Numbered from the stretch's first letter, positions 44,310 through 53,828 are shown. The stretch: 64,000 nt of DNA from Sphingobacterium sp. UBA5670 (GCF_002420705.1 NZ_DIIM01000002.1:124001-188000), one strand, 5' to 3'. Program-made: numbers and translations. The notes: generated by a model not told the origin, from the letters alone.

Positions 44310-45635
44310 TTACCCTTTGTAGTTAAACCATTTGATAATTTCTTTCAGACTTGCTTTTTTTCCGTAGATCAGGATACCGACACGGTAGATACGTGCCGCG
44401 ACCCAAGTGATCAATAGGAAGGTCAATATAAGTAAGGTTAAGGACGTCAATATCTGCCATAACGGTACCCCAAAAGGTATCCTGACCAGCATCGCAATAG
44501 GCGAGGTGAACGGAATAAAGCTCAGCCATGTCGCAATCGGACCATTCGGGTCATTGATAATGACCCCGAAAGAAAGGATATAGGTCAAGAGCAAAGGCAT
44601 CGTAATGGGCATTGAAAATTGATTGGCCTCTGTCTCATTATCGACAGCCGAACCAGCAGCAGCGAAAATCGCGCTATAAAGCAGGTATCCGGCAATAAAA
44701 AATAGAAAGAAGAAGATGATGACTTCTGTGAAGTTAAAGCTCTGTATCGAAGAAAGAATAGAAGCCGAATCATTCTGAGCGACTGCTTTCGATACGGTAC
44801 TCATATTGGCTGCTCCGGGCTGGCTTGCGGCAACCTCCTGCATATCTTGGGGATTGACAAACAATATCGTCGCTATTATAAACAACCCGCCTGTGAGGAC
44901 TAGCCACATGACAAATTGCGTGAGCCCGACCATACCAATTCCCACAATTTTACCCATCATAAGCTGAAAGGGCTTGACTGAGGAGATGATAACTTCGATG
45001 ATCCGATTGCTCTTTTCTTCGATAATGCCACGCATTACCTGCGCTCCATAGAGGAATAGGGAGAGGTATACCAAGATCGCGAGGGCAACTCCGAGACCCA
45101 TTGCGATGGCTGTGTTGCTGTTTTTTTCTTCTCCGTCTGCCGTTATTTCCTTGGCATCGATGGTGACTTTGGGTTTAATGGACTGGATGATCTGCAGGTC
45201 GATTCCCTTGGATTTATATTCCTTTTCACGGATGATTTCCTCTAGCTGTCCGCTGATGATCTCCTGGACGACAAAGCTTGTTTTTCCACTGGTAATGAGT
45301 TCGGCTTTTTGGGCGGAGAGTATATCTTTGGGGATGTACAGAATCGACTGTTTTCCTTCGCTCTGCTTAAGTTTTGCTTTCTGCGCCTGCAGATCTAATT
45401 TGCTTACAGTGTAGCTTACATTTTTATTGCTTTGGAGTTTTCCGGCAAAGTCTCCCTGATTATCGATAACAAATACCTCGGTGTGGGCGTCCTTGAAACT
45501 TTTCTTTGTCAGGTAAAACATGCCCGCATATAGCGCAAAAAAGAATAGGGGCACAGCAAAGGTCATGACAATAAAAGATTTTTTCTTGACCCGGGACAGG
45601 TACTCCCTTTGAATGATAAGTAATATTTTATGCAT
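44310..45635 (-). CDS. ABC transporter permease, NatB/ABC-2 type
   Basis: 441 aa. N-terminal helix (SFIVMTFAVPLFFFALYAGMFYL), a large extracytoplasmic domain (about 45-180), and a cluster of six C-terminal helices of the ABC-2 type, resembling Na+ efflux NatB. The frame extends to 45707, but the ATG at 45635 (MHKILLIIQREYLSRVKKKSF) is preferred. This start overlaps the stop of the ATPase gene by eight bases, so the pair is translationally coupled. Substrate unknown. Confidence 0.87.
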   Translation of the reverse strand: MHKILLIIQREYLSRVKKKSFIVMTFAVPLFFFALYAGMFYLTKKSFKDAHTEVFVIDNQGDFAGKLQSNKNVSYTVSKLDLQAQKAKLKQSEGKQSILYIPKDILSAQKAELITSGKTSFVVQEIISGQLEEIIREKEYKSKGIDLQIIQSIKPKVTIDAKEITADGEEKNSNTAIAMGLGVALAILVYLSLFLYGAQVMRGIIEEKSNRIIEVIISSVKPFQLMMGKIVGIGMVGLTQFVMWLVLTGGLFIIATILFVNPQDMQEVAASQPGAANMSTVSKAVAQNDSASILSSIQSFNFTEVIIFFFLFFIAGYLLYSAIFAAAGSAVDNETEANQFSMPITMPLLLTYILSFGVIINDPNGPIATWLSFIPFTSPIAMLVRIPFGVPLWQILTSLTLLILTFLLITWVAARIYRVGILIYGKKASLKEIIKWFNYKG

Positions 45636-46563
45636 GGTTTTGAGATAGTGGTGAGACTTGGGTAACTTTCTGAATGAAGATATCTGACATCGAAGGAACG
45701 ATCTCAATCATTTGATTGAGCTGTATTTTTGGTAAGAAAAGCATTAATACATCATTGATATAAACGTTGTTATTTAGCTGAATTGTAGTGGTGTATGTGT
45801 TTTCTGACTTGGTTGACTCTAATACTTTAAATAGGGTGTCTTCGGATAGAAGAAAATTATCTTCGTTGGCGATATATTCCAATTTATAGGTTTGATTGCG
45901 GTATTCTTTTTTAATAGCTTTTACCGAACCGTCCAATATTTTTTTTGATCGGTTGATGAGTGCGATGTTGTCGCAAAGTTCTTCAACAGTCTCCATACGG
46001 TGTGTAGAAAAGATAATGGTTGCACCTTCCTGGTTCAACCGGAGAATCTGTTCTTTGATGATATTGGCATTGACGGGGTCAAATCCGGAAAAAGGTTCAT
46101 CCAGGATGATTAACTGTGGCTGGTGAATGACTGTAGCGACAAATTGTACTTTCTGCTGCATGCCTTTACTGAGATCTTCTATTTTCTTATCCCACCAGGA
46201 TAAAATATCGAGGCGCTCGCACCAGTCGTGGATGCGTAGTAGCGCTTCTTTCTTGGAAAGCCCTTTGAGCTGGGCGAGATAGAGCATTTGGTCACCGATT
46301 TTCATTTTCTTGTATAAACCCCGTTCTTCGGGTAAATAGCCAATCTGTGCAATATGCTGTGGTCCCAAAGTTTCGCCATTAAACAAGATTTCACCCGAAT
46401 CTGGGGCTGTAATCTGGTTGATAATTCGGATCAGGGATGTTTTACCAGCTCCGTTTGGTCCCAATAAGCCAAAAATCTTTCCTTTTGGAATCTGAATGGA
46501 AACATCGTCCAATGCACGGTGATTGGCGTAATCCTTGGTGACATGATTGATTTCGAGTAACAT
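45628..46563 (-). CDS. ABC transporter ATP-binding protein, NatA type
   Basis: 311 aa ATPase. Walker A GPNGAGKTS near 35-43, Q-loop in IAQIGYLPEERGLYKKM, signature DLSKGMQQKVQFVA, Walker B LIILDEPFSGFDPV, switch His in FSTHRMETVEE. The C-terminal extension of about 80 residues is typical of exporter ATPases. It is the first gene of the two-gene export operon with the ABC-2 permease. Confidence 0.92.
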   Translation of the reverse strand: MLLEINHVTKDYANHRALDDVSIQIPKGKIFGLLGPNGAGKTSLIRIINQITAPDSGEILFNGETLGPQHIAQIGYLPEERGLYKKMKIGDQMLYLAQLKGLSKKEALLRIHDWCERLDILSWWDKKIEDLSKGMQQKVQFVATVIHQPQLIILDEPFSGFDPVNANIIKEQILRLNQEGATIIFSTHRMETVEELCDNIALINRSKKILDGSVKAIKKEYRNQTYKLEYIANEDNFLLSEDTLFKVLESTKSENTYTTTIQLNNNVYINDVLMLFLPKIQLNQMIEIVPSMSDIFIQKVTQVSPLSQNHA

Positions 46564-46939
46564 CTGTTTTTAAGGTTTAATTAAATTATTCTTTGAGTGT
46601 GCTGCATTAGGCGTTGCTCTCCTCAAAAAATGACTGTTTTTTTAGTATTAGTATGAAATACGAACGGATTGTTACAGCAATTCGATCGATTTTATTAGTG
46701 AATTTTCTTATTCAATTTGAAGCGTTCAGTAATTTTCTCTATTTGGTTAATGATCTTCTACTTATCCTAGTTTATAGCTAATTTTTTCGTCCAATAGATT
46801 TAATGAACTATAAAAATGAAAGTTAAAAATAATTGAGGACATTTTCTTGTCTATGCAATAAATTTGGATGCGATGCTTTTTCTGGAATAGAAGCCGTAGA
46901 AACCTTGTCAAAGGGATTCATTTAACGTACCTTTGTTCC
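46564..46939. other. Divergent region between the ABC operon and engB
   Basis: About 375 AT-rich bases. The engB promoter is at the right end. I see no gene, no convincing hairpin and no clear promoter for the ABC operon. Confidence 0.45.
46905..46935 (+). promoter_or_regulatory. Promoter of engB, predicted to give a leaderless mRNA
   Basis: TTG at 46905-46907, exactly 20 bases, TACCTTTG at 46928-46935. The expected start site (about 46939-46942) coincides with the ATG at 46940. Spacing and -7 element are identical to those of the serC promoter. Confidence 0.7.
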
Positions 46940-47569
46940 ATGGAAGTGAAAAAAGCCGAATTCGTGTGCAGTAACACGAGAGTTGACAAATTACCAGCCC
47001 CCACTTTGCCGGAATACGCCTTTATCGGGCGTTCAAATGTTGGTAAATCATCGTTGATTAATGCAATGACCAACAAGAAAGGACTTGCTAAGACCTCTCA
47101 GAAGCCTGGTAAGACACAGTTGATAAACCACTTTATCATCGACGATACATGGTATTTGGTGGATTTGCCCGGTTATGGTTTTGCTAAAGCCTCTAAAACT
47201 AGCCGCAATGAATGGGAGAAATTTATCCGTCGGTATCTTACTCATCGGGACAATCTTCAATGCGTTTTTGTATTGGTAGATAGCCGTCATGAACCACAAA
47301 AGATCGATCTGGACTTCTGCTATTGGTTGGGAGAGTGCGGTTTGCCATTTATGCTTGTGTTTACAAAGGCCGATAAGCAGTCGGCTGTCAAATCCGATGC
47401 GAATATTGCTAAGTTTAAAAAATCGTTGCTGCAATGGTTTGAGGAAGTTCCGCAGATTTTCCTGACTTCGGCGGAAAAGAAAATGGGACATGAACCTATT
47501 CTCGAGGCTATCGATGAAGTTAATGGCCGATTCGTCCGCCCTGAGGTGGGTGGAAACGAGCAGTTTTAG
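46940..47569 (+). CDS. engB: Ribosome biogenesis GTPase EngB (YsxC/YihA)
   Basis: Essential GTPase for large-subunit assembly. 209 aa with G1 GRSNVGKSSL (about 33-42), G2 Thr in GKTQLINHF, G3 DLPGYGFAK, G4 TKADK and G5 SAEKK. The open frame continues upstream to 46868, but the ATG at 46940 (MEVKKAEFVCS) matches the family. The upstream frame would also span the promoter, so the inner start is firmly preferred. The ubiA-like gene begins 18 bases after its stop. Confidence 0.95.
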   Translation: MEVKKAEFVCSNTRVDKLPAPTLPEYAFIGRSNVGKSSLINAMTNKKGLAKTSQKPGKTQLINHFIIDDTWYLVDLPGYGFAKASKTSRNEWEKFIRRYLTHRDNLQCVFVLVDSRHEPQKIDLDFCYWLGECGLPFMLVFTKADKQSAVKSDANIAKFKKSLLQWFEEVPQIFLTSAEKKMGHEPILEAIDEVNGRFVRPEVGGNEQF

Positions 47570-47587
47570 CCTAGATTTTAAGTTCAG

Positions 47588-48442
47588 ATGAAAAAATACT
47601 TATCCTTAGTTTTATTCGCCCACAGTGTATTTGCGTTGCCATTTGCCTTTATCGGTTTTTTTCTGGCACTGCATACAACAACATATGAATTTTCGTGGAA
47701 ATTATTAGGCCTGATGCTCGTGTGCATGGTAACGGCCCGTAATGCCGCCATGGCATTCAACCGCTATTTGGATCGAGATATTGACGCCATTAATCCAAGA
47801 ACAGCAATGCGTGATATCCCAGCGGGAAAAATTTCTGCAAAAAATGCGTTAGTTTTTACGATCATAAACTGTCTGATTTTCGTAGGCGCGACGTATTTTA
47901 TCAATTCCCTTTGCTTTATGCTCTCGCCGGTCGCGCTTTTTGTTGTGCTTTTTTATTCTTATACGAAGCGCATCACCCCATTATGCCACCTTGTGCTGGG
48001 GGCTGGACTCGGATTGGCTCCAATAGGGGCTTATATGGTTATCACAGGGCAATTTGCTACCGTACCGGTGTTATATGGCTTTGCTGTATTGACCTGGGTG
48101 AGTGGATTCGATATTATTTATGCTTTGCAGGATGAAGCATTTGACCGCGCCAACCATCTTAATTCTATACCGGTGTGGTTAGGAACGAAGGGGGCGATGC
48201 GTGTTTCGGAATGCTTGCATGTGTTTTCCTTTATTTTTATCTTGATACCAGCATTTTTGATGCCAGTAGGCTGGATTTATTATTTAGGTGTAGTTTTTTA
48301 CGGTGCGCTGCTGATCTATCAGCATACCCTGTTTTCTTCAACAGATTTAAGCCGGGTCAACCGCGACTTTATGACGACCAATGGCTATGCTTCGGTTATC
48401 TTTGCCCTGTTTTATCTACTGGATATCTGGCTGATTAAATAA
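47588..48442 (+). CDS. ubiA: UbiA-family prenyltransferase
   Basis: Membrane prenyltransferase of 284 aa with about eight to nine helices. Both Asp-rich motifs are present: NRYLDRDIDAINPRT (first, binds prenyl diphosphate with Mg2+) and DIIYALQDEAFDR (second). It resembles UbiA-like enzymes related to 4-hydroxybenzoate polyprenyltransferase and MqnP. Bacteroidota generally make menaquinone, so action on a menaquinone-pathway aromatic substrate is plausible but unproven. It is cotranscribed with engB and ended by a strong terminator. Confidence 0.85.
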   Translation: MKKYLSLVLFAHSVFALPFAFIGFFLALHTTTYEFSWKLLGLMLVCMVTARNAAMAFNRYLDRDIDAINPRTAMRDIPAGKISAKNALVFTIINCLIFVGATYFINSLCFMLSPVALFVVLFYSYTKRITPLCHLVLGAGLGLAPIGAYMVITGQFATVPVLYGFAVLTWVSGFDIIYALQDEAFDRANHLNSIPVWLGTKGAMRVSECLHVFSFIFILIPAFLMPVGWIYYLGVVFYGALLIYQHTLFSSTDLSRVNRDFMTTNGYASVIFALFYLLDIWLIK

Positions 48443-48454
48443 ACGTTTTAGCAT

Positions 48455-48501
48455 AAAATAAGAAAGGCTTTAGGAATTCCTAAAGCCTTTCTTATTTTTG
48501 C
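48455..48501 (+). terminator. Terminator after ubiA, overlapping a -7 promoter element
   Basis: A 44-base perfect palindrome centred on GGAATTCC with A and T tails. Its T-tail contains TATTTTTG (48493-48500), a match to TAnnTTTG 22 bases before the next ATG. No good -33 element is visible, since the stem occupies that region. Confidence 0.88.
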
Positions 48502-48522
48502 ATCTAAACCAATACAGATGAT

Positions 48523-50199
48523 ATGAAGAAAAGTATCCTTTTTGCCGCTATTTTATGTATGTCATTGGCCTCACAGGCACAAAAGCTGCCGGGCTATGTC
48601 ATCCAATATAGCCAGAGTTTCAATGGGAATACACCTGCCAATCAAAACGCTATCCTTGTATATGCCAATGAGAAGGAGACTTTTGTTAGTTCAGAGAAAG
48701 AGATGAAAGGACAGTTGGCTCCTCCCTATGAACGGGTTGTCGTGGAGCGTTCTGGCGTAAATACCTTGCTTAAAATAGCTAAACTTAAAGATGGATCATT
48801 GATTCTTACCAAAGATTCACTTGCGCTTTCCAAACAGAAATTTAATGCCACCAATGAGACCAAAACGATCTTAGGCTACCCGTGTAAGAAAGTTGAAACC
48901 AGCATCAATTCCAATAAGATTGAAGTCTGGTACACGGATAAACTGGGGGTAAAAGGGGCGCCTACGGAACTGGGACAGGATCTTGGTTTGGTTCTTGAAG
49001 TCATTCGCAATGGCAATACGCGGACCTTTGCCACAAAAGTGGAAAAAGTAAAAACAGTGCCAGATCAGCTGAAGCTAAAAGGGAATGAAAAGCCTTACGA
49101 TGAACTTTCTTACAAGGACCTCATTTGGAGAAATCGTTTCATTCAGATACCTGTTTTCCGAAAGGAGAGGATCCGTTTTTCGGATGATGTAAAATCAGAT
49201 TCTATTTTGCGGTTTGCCAATGGCACCGTGATCGTGAAAAAGGTGAAAATCCCCAAAATTAAAACAAGTGATAACATATTTGTCCAGTTGATCGAACAAT
49301 CAAAGGGCGATGCCTACGATCGTACAGGTTCGGTATTTGTGATCCCGGTCAACAAGTCGCAGAGCTTTCTGGATGGTATGAAAAACGGGATGAACACGCT
49401 TCCGAAGTATGAAAACGGAAATGGTAAAACCTATCAAGGGATTGTGAAAACAGCTTCTTTTGAGCCGATTGTTGAACTGATGCGCTTCTTTACACCTTTT
49501 GGTGTTAAGCAGTTTAACTATCTTCAGTTAAAGGATAAGGTTTGGCAGGATTCGGTCCTTTATCGCCAGGATGTGTCTGAGTTGGCGGGTATGCTTAGTG
49601 AGCAGGAAGTCTATATTGGTGCCTTCATTGGCAACTACGATAAGAACGGACATGAAGTGAGTGTGGAATTAACCATCCATCCGGGGTTTGATGCTGAGTC
49701 GAAGGGTAACTTGAAAAAGACCATGTCTTTGTTCACCACTACCAACGTGATGGAAATGGGAGGCCAGGAATACGGATCTATGTTTGATCAGGAGAAAGGT
49801 GTTACTGTTGCGTTTCATTTGGATCAGGACGCTAAAAACGTGCAATTACGCTATATTACCACAGGACATGGAGGCTGGGGAAACGGTGATGAGTTTGTCC
49901 CTAAAGAAAACCGTATTTTTCTGAACGATTCCTTGCGCTTTAAATACACGCCTTGGCGCAATGATTGTGGCTCGTATCGCTTGTCGAATCCAGCTTCAGG
50001 CAATTTCGCTACAGGTCTGTCATCTTCAGATCTAAGCCGTTCCAATTGGTGCCCGGGTACGGTGACGCCGCCGATCTACATTGATTTGGGTGATTTAAAA
50101 GCCGGAGATTACAAGATGCAGGTGCAGATTCCACAGGGAGCCCCGGAAGGGACAAGTTTCAGCAGCTGGAATGTGACGGGTACCTTGTTGTTCGATTAA
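48523..50199 (+). CDS. Secreted GLPGLI-like / PNGase F-like protein
   Basis: Exported protein of 558 aa. The signal peptide MKKSILFAAILCMSLASQAQ is followed by a GLPGLI-like region (about 21-175; ILGYPCKKVETSINSNKIEVWYT). A two-jelly-roll module similar to peptide-N-glycosidase F follows (about 200-558). Diagnostic stretches are YDRTGSVFVIP (264-274), YIGAFIGNYDKNGHEVSVEL (364-383), TTGHGGWGNGDEF (446-458) and SRSNWCPGTVTPPIYIDLG. Compared with PNGase F, the catalytic Asp60 equivalent is Asp266 and a Glu at the Glu206 position appears as Glu457. The Glu118 position (ETWLAKG) seems to be Gly or Ala. Glycan release from glycoproteins is therefore possible but not assured. Confidence 0.8.
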   Translation: MKKSILFAAILCMSLASQAQKLPGYVIQYSQSFNGNTPANQNAILVYANEKETFVSSEKEMKGQLAPPYERVVVERSGVNTLLKIAKLKDGSLILTKDSLALSKQKFNATNETKTILGYPCKKVETSINSNKIEVWYTDKLGVKGAPTELGQDLGLVLEVIRNGNTRTFATKVEKVKTVPDQLKLKGNEKPYDELSYKDLIWRNRFIQIPVFRKERIRFSDDVKSDSILRFANGTVIVKKVKIPKIKTSDNIFVQLIEQSKGDAYDRTGSVFVIPVNKSQSFLDGMKNGMNTLPKYENGNGKTYQGIVKTASFEPIVELMRFFTPFGVKQFNYLQLKDKVWQDSVLYRQDVSELAGMLSEQEVYIGAFIGNYDKNGHEVSVELTIHPGFDAESKGNLKKTMSLFTTTNVMEMGGQEYGSMFDQEKGVTVAFHLDQDAKNVQLRYITTGHGGWGNGDEFVPKENRIFLNDSLRFKYTPWRNDCGSYRLSNPASGNFATGLSSSDLSRSNWCPGTVTPPIYIDLGDLKAGDYKMQVQIPQGAPEGTSFSSWNVTGTLLFD

Positions 50200-50207
50200 T
50201 CACCGTT

Positions 50208-50261
50208 CATTGCTGTATTGGTCTCGATTCCTGTCTCAGGTCAATACAGCAATGATTTTTT
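50208..50261 (+). terminator. Terminator of the PNGase F-like gene
   Basis: Perfect 13-base arms CATTGCTGTATTG (50208-50220) and CAATACAGCAATG (50242-50254), 21-base loop, then T6 after one A. Confidence 0.85.
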
Positions 50262-50359
50262 CTGAAAATGTCTGATCCCATTGGCTAGAAAGAAGCTTAT
50301 TTCGCTTTCGTTGCTGTCGGTGTCTGCGAAGTCATGAAGGTTTTGTTTGTCATACGACA

Positions 50360-50818
50360 TTAAAGGGGGTAAGCGGTTTCGCTTTTTGTCTCTGATAATA
50401 CGAAATAGGTCTGAACAGTGTTTACCTGAGGCAATACGGCCAGCCGATGCCGCAGAAAAATATGATAGGCATCCATATCTTTGGTTGCAATGCGCAACAT
50501 AAAGTCATAAGAACCTGCCATTTGATAGCATTCCATAACCTCCGGAAATTTAGCTACCTCTTTTTCAAATTCATTTAACACTTCAAAAGTGTGCGCTTTG
50601 AGAAAGACCTGGGAAAAGGAGATCAGTCCAATGCCGATCTTATGTCGATCCAGAATTGCGACTGTTTTTTTGATATAGCCAAGTCGTTTAAGCTTTCTAA
50701 CCCGCTCATGCACAGCTGCTATAGATTTGTTGAGTTCAAAAGATAGTTCTTTATTGCTCAGGGATGCATCCTGCTGCAGAAGACGTAATAATTTTACATC
50801 TATTTCATCCAATTCCAT
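50360..50818 (-). CDS. Lrp/AsnC-family transcriptional regulator
   Basis: 152 aa. N-terminal helix-turn-helix (DVKLLRLLQQDASLSNKELSFELNKSIAAVHERVRKLKRLGYI), then the RAM ligand-binding domain (FPEVMECYQMAGSYDFMLRIATKDMDAYHIFL). It is divergent from the cysteine synthase gene across 160 bases. Family members sense amino acids, so control of the adjacent sulfur amino acid gene is likely. The ligand is not known. Confidence 0.92.
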   Translation of the reverse strand: MELDEIDVKLLRLLQQDASLSNKELSFELNKSIAAVHERVRKLKRLGYIKKTVAILDRHKIGIGLISFSQVFLKAHTFEVLNEFEKEVAKFPEVMECYQMAGSYDFMLRIATKDMDAYHIFLRHRLAVLPQVNTVQTYFVLSETKSETAYPL

Positions 50819-50923
50819 AATCTGAATATTTTCGGTACAGTTGTAAAAATACGCTATTGTTCTGAATTATTTATTGACTTGTGTAAGTTTTAATTTAATT
50901 TTTCTTGAATTTATTGCATTGTA

Positions 50924-50954
50924 TTGAATATTATCTTGTCAATGGTCAATTTTG
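50924..50954 (+). promoter_or_regulatory. Promoter of the cysteine synthase gene
   Basis: TTG at 50924-50926, 20 bases, CAATTTTG at 50947-50954 (one mismatch to TAnnTTTG). The start site would be near 50960, about 20 bases before the ATG. The Lrp-type regulator would bind in the same region. Confidence 0.5.
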
Positions 50955-50978
50955 CAACAGAATAATCATTTATAAGAA

Positions 50979-52046
50979 ATGGCTGAACAAGAATTATTAA
51001 GTGCATGTTTGTCACCAGCGTTGGACAAGAGATTCAAACATCTGTGGAGATTGGTAGGAAATACGCCTATGCTGGAATTACAGTATACTTACAAAGGTAA
51101 ACCGGGAAGGATTTTCGTAAAATGTGAGAACTACAATCTAACGGGCAGCATAAAAGATAGGATGGCGCTATATATTTTGTATAAAGCCTATATGAATTGT
51201 CAGATCCGTCCAACGGATGTTGTCATTGAAGCAACAAGCGGGAACACAGGTATTGCTTTTTCAGCAATCGGTAAGGCCCTCGGTCATCAGGTAAAGATTA
51301 TTATGCCGAACTGGCTGAGTAAGGAACGTACCGATATTATTCGGAGTATGGGAGCTGATATTCATTTGATAAGCAAAGAGGAAGGTGGATTCTTGGGAAG
51401 TATCCGTTTAAGTGAAGAGCTTGCGGCGCAAGGTGGTGTTTTTTTGCCGAGACAATTCGAAAACCAGTACAATGCCGAAGCGCATGAGAAAACCACGGGT
51501 TACGAGATTGTCAAGCAGTTAGAAGAACAAGGGCTGGTTGCAGACGCTTTTGTGGCAGGAGTGGGCACAGGTGGCACCGTCATGGGTGTGGGCCGGGCCT
51601 TGCGAAAGGTAAATCCAAGTGTCCGTGTACATCCGTTGGAACCGGCAGAAAGTCCTACGTTGACGACAGGACATAAAGTGGGCTCACATCGTATACAGGG
51701 CATATCCGATGAATTTATTCCTGCGATCGTGGATTTGGATGAACTCGATACCGTCGTATGTGCGAATGACGGTGACTCTATTATCATGGCGCAAAAACTA
51801 TCGCGGCAATTGGGGCTGGCTGTTGGTATCTCATCGGGAGCAAATGTGATCGGAGCAATTAAATTGCAGCAAGAGTTGGGTGATGAGGCTGTAGTGGTCA
51901 CTCTATTGTGTGATGATAACAAAAAATACCTAAGTACTGATTTGGTGAAAGAGGAGCCAGTAAAGGCGGGGTATCTTTCTACGGATGTCGATTTTTCAGG
52001 TTTTCAACCGATTTGTAGGCTGCCAAATCCAGTATTTGGCGCTTAA
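50979..52046 (+). CDS. cysM: PLP-dependent cysteine synthase family protein
   Basis: Fold-type II PLP enzyme of 355 aa, forming cysteine from an activated serine and sulfide (or cystathionine in some relatives). PLP lysine is K59 in [12 protein letters not shown]. The substrate loop [11 protein letters not shown] is at 85-95, and the phosphate-binding [15 protein letters not shown] lies further on. It carries a C-terminal extension of about 40 residues ([19 protein letters not shown]...) that also occurs in cystathionine-beta-synthase-like bacterial copies, so the exact substrate is open. Confidence 0.88.
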   Translation: MAEQELLSACLSPALDKRFKHLWRLVGNTPMLELQYTYKGKPGRIFVKCENYNLTGSIKDRMALYILYKAYMNCQIRPTDVVIEATSGNTGIAFSAIGKALGHQVKIIMPNWLSKERTDIIRSMGADIHLISKEEGGFLGSIRLSEELAAQGGVFLPRQFENQYNAEAHEKTTGYEIVKQLEEQGLVADAFVAGVGTGGTVMGVGRALRKVNPSVRVHPLEPAESPTLTTGHKVGSHRIQGISDEFIPAIVDLDELDTVVCANDGDSIIMAQKLSRQLGLAVGISSGANVIGAIKLQQELGDEAVVVTLLCDDNKKYLSTDLVKEEPVKAGYLSTDVDFSGFQPICRLPNPVFGA

Positions 52047-52074
52047 AAAGATTTAGTTTCATATGTTTATAGTT

Positions 52075-52106
52075 AACTCGGGGAGTCTCTAGCTCCTCGG
52101 GTTTCA
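52075..52106 (+). terminator. Terminator of the cysteine synthase gene
   Basis: AACTCGGGGAG, seven-base loop, CTCCTCGGGTTT with two G-T pairs, then a T-rich tail. Confidence 0.7.
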
Positions 52107-52145
52107 TTTATTCAAAAACCAATTTATACCTAAGAAAAACAAAAA

Positions 52146-53828
52146 ATGAAAGTCAATTTCAAATTATTAATCCTTTTGCTGTTGCTGATTGCGCCTGCAT
52201 ACATGTTTGCAAAAGCAGATACAACGAACAATTTGGAGGGGGTTGAATTTACTGATGGTACAATAAGTCCAGACTCCCTGTCTTTTGAAGAATCTCCGGA
52301 TACCGCTACAGTAAAAGCCGACTCGGTTAAGTCGGCGGGCCAAGCGGGAGCTAAGGTACACAAAGCCGTGCCTGAAGGAAAAAAGTCGCTGTGGAGTATT
52401 TTTATTGCGGGACTGATAGGCGGTTTTGCTGCTTTATTGATGCCTTGTATATTTCCTATGCTGCCATTGACAGTAAGTTTTTTTACCAAACAGGCCGGGA
52501 GCCGCGCAAGCGGTATCAGTAAAGCCTTGTTGTACGGCTTATTTATCATTATCATTTATGTTGCATTAGGAATGATTATCACGATCGCATTTGGATCTGA
52601 TGCGCTCAATGCACTGTCGACAAATGGTGTTTTCAACTTCATCTTCTTTTTGTTATTGGTTGGATTTGCAGCTTCGTTTTTTGGTGCATTTGAAATTACC
52701 TTACCGAGCTCTTTCGTCAATAAAATGGATGCTAAATCAGATAAGGGCGGTCTGGTCGGCTTGTTCTTTATGGCCTTTAGCTTGTCGTTGGTCTCATTTT
52801 CATGTACAGGGCCAATTATAGGAACCTTGCTGGTGGAGGCAGCCTCAAAAGGTGAACGCTTAGGGCCAGCAATTGGGATGCTAGGATTTTCGATTGCCCT
52901 GGCAATTCCTTTTGGATTGTTTGCCATGTTTCCTTCCATGCTTAAGTCCTTGCCTAAATCCGGTGGCTGGTTGAATAGTGTAAAGGTTGTATTGGGTTTT
53001 TTGGAACTTGCTTTAGCGCTGAAATTTTTATCCAACGTCGATTTAGCTTATCATTGGAATTGGTTGGATAGGGAGGTGTTTTTGTCCCTGTGGATTGCCA
53101 TCTTCGCTTTAATGGGACTTTACTTGATTGGCAAGATTAAATTCTCCCATGACAGCGAGCTGAAATTCCTATCTGTTCCGCGAACTATTCTGGCTATTGT
53201 TGTTTTTTCTTTTGTGGTGTATATGGTACCGGGATTATGGGGGGCACCTTTAAAATCAATTTCTGCTTTTTTACCGCCATCGGCGACACAGGATTTTGAT
53301 CTATCTTCGGGTGTGGCTGCCAGTGCGAGCGCTCATTCAGATGGAAAAGTCAAGAAATATGCGGAGATTTTCCACGAACGCGGTACACCAAAAGGATTTG
53401 ATCCTTACTATGACTACGATCAGGCCCTTGCGACTGCGAAAGAATTGAACAAACCGGTTATCATCGATTTTACAGGGTGGAACTGTGTCAACTGCCGTAA
53501 AATGGAAGCAAATGTATGGACCGACCCAGCAGTAGCCAAATTGCTTAAAGAAGAGTTTGTCATGGCTGAACTTTTCGTAGATGACAAGACAGAACTGGCG
53601 CCTAATGAACAATTTGTTTCAAAATATAGTGGTAAAAAGATCAATACTATCGGTAAGAAAAATAGTGATTTTCAAGCGGCTACATTTGATAGCAATTCAC
53701 AGCCGCTGTATGTTATTGTCGATCCAGCCGGTAAAGTGCTGGTTCCTCAAAGTGGGGCCAACTATAATATTGAGGAATACAAAGCATTCTTACAGGCTGG
53801 TGTGGATGCCTTTAAACAAAAAAACTAA
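52146..53828 (+). CDS. dsbD: DsbD-like thiol:disulfide interchange protein
   Basis: 560 aa. An N-terminal signal peptide (LLILLLLLIAPAYMFAKA) and a short periplasmic segment lead to an eight-helix DsbD/CcdA membrane domain (about 90-400; MPCIFPMLPLTVSFFTKQ and SFSCTGPIIGTLLVEA hold the two redox Cys). The C-terminal thioredoxin-like domain carries C447-V-N-C450. It moves electrons from cytoplasmic thioredoxin to periplasmic thiols, supporting cytochrome c and disulfide quality control. The N-terminal DsbD-alpha domain is much reduced, as often in Bacteroidota. Confidence 0.9.
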   Translation: MKVNFKLLILLLLLIAPAYMFAKADTTNNLEGVEFTDGTISPDSLSFEESPDTATVKADSVKSAGQAGAKVHKAVPEGKKSLWSIFIAGLIGGFAALLMPCIFPMLPLTVSFFTKQAGSRASGISKALLYGLFIIIIYVALGMIITIAFGSDALNALSTNGVFNFIFFLLLVGFAASFFGAFEITLPSSFVNKMDAKSDKGGLVGLFFMAFSLSLVSFSCTGPIIGTLLVEAASKGERLGPAIGMLGFSIALAIPFGLFAMFPSMLKSLPKSGGWLNSVKVVLGFLELALALKFLSNVDLAYHWNWLDREVFLSLWIAIFALMGLYLIGKIKFSHDSELKFLSVPRTILAIVVFSFVVYMVPGLWGAPLKSISAFLPPSATQDFDLSSGVAASASAHSDGKVKKYAEIFHERGTPKGFDPYYDYDQALATAKELNKPVIIDFTGWNCVNCRKMEANVWTDPAVAKLLKEEFVMAELFVDDKTELAPNEQFVSKYSGKKINTIGKKNSDFQAATFDSNSQPLYVIVDPAGKVLVPQSGANYNIEEYKAFLQAGVDAFKQKN

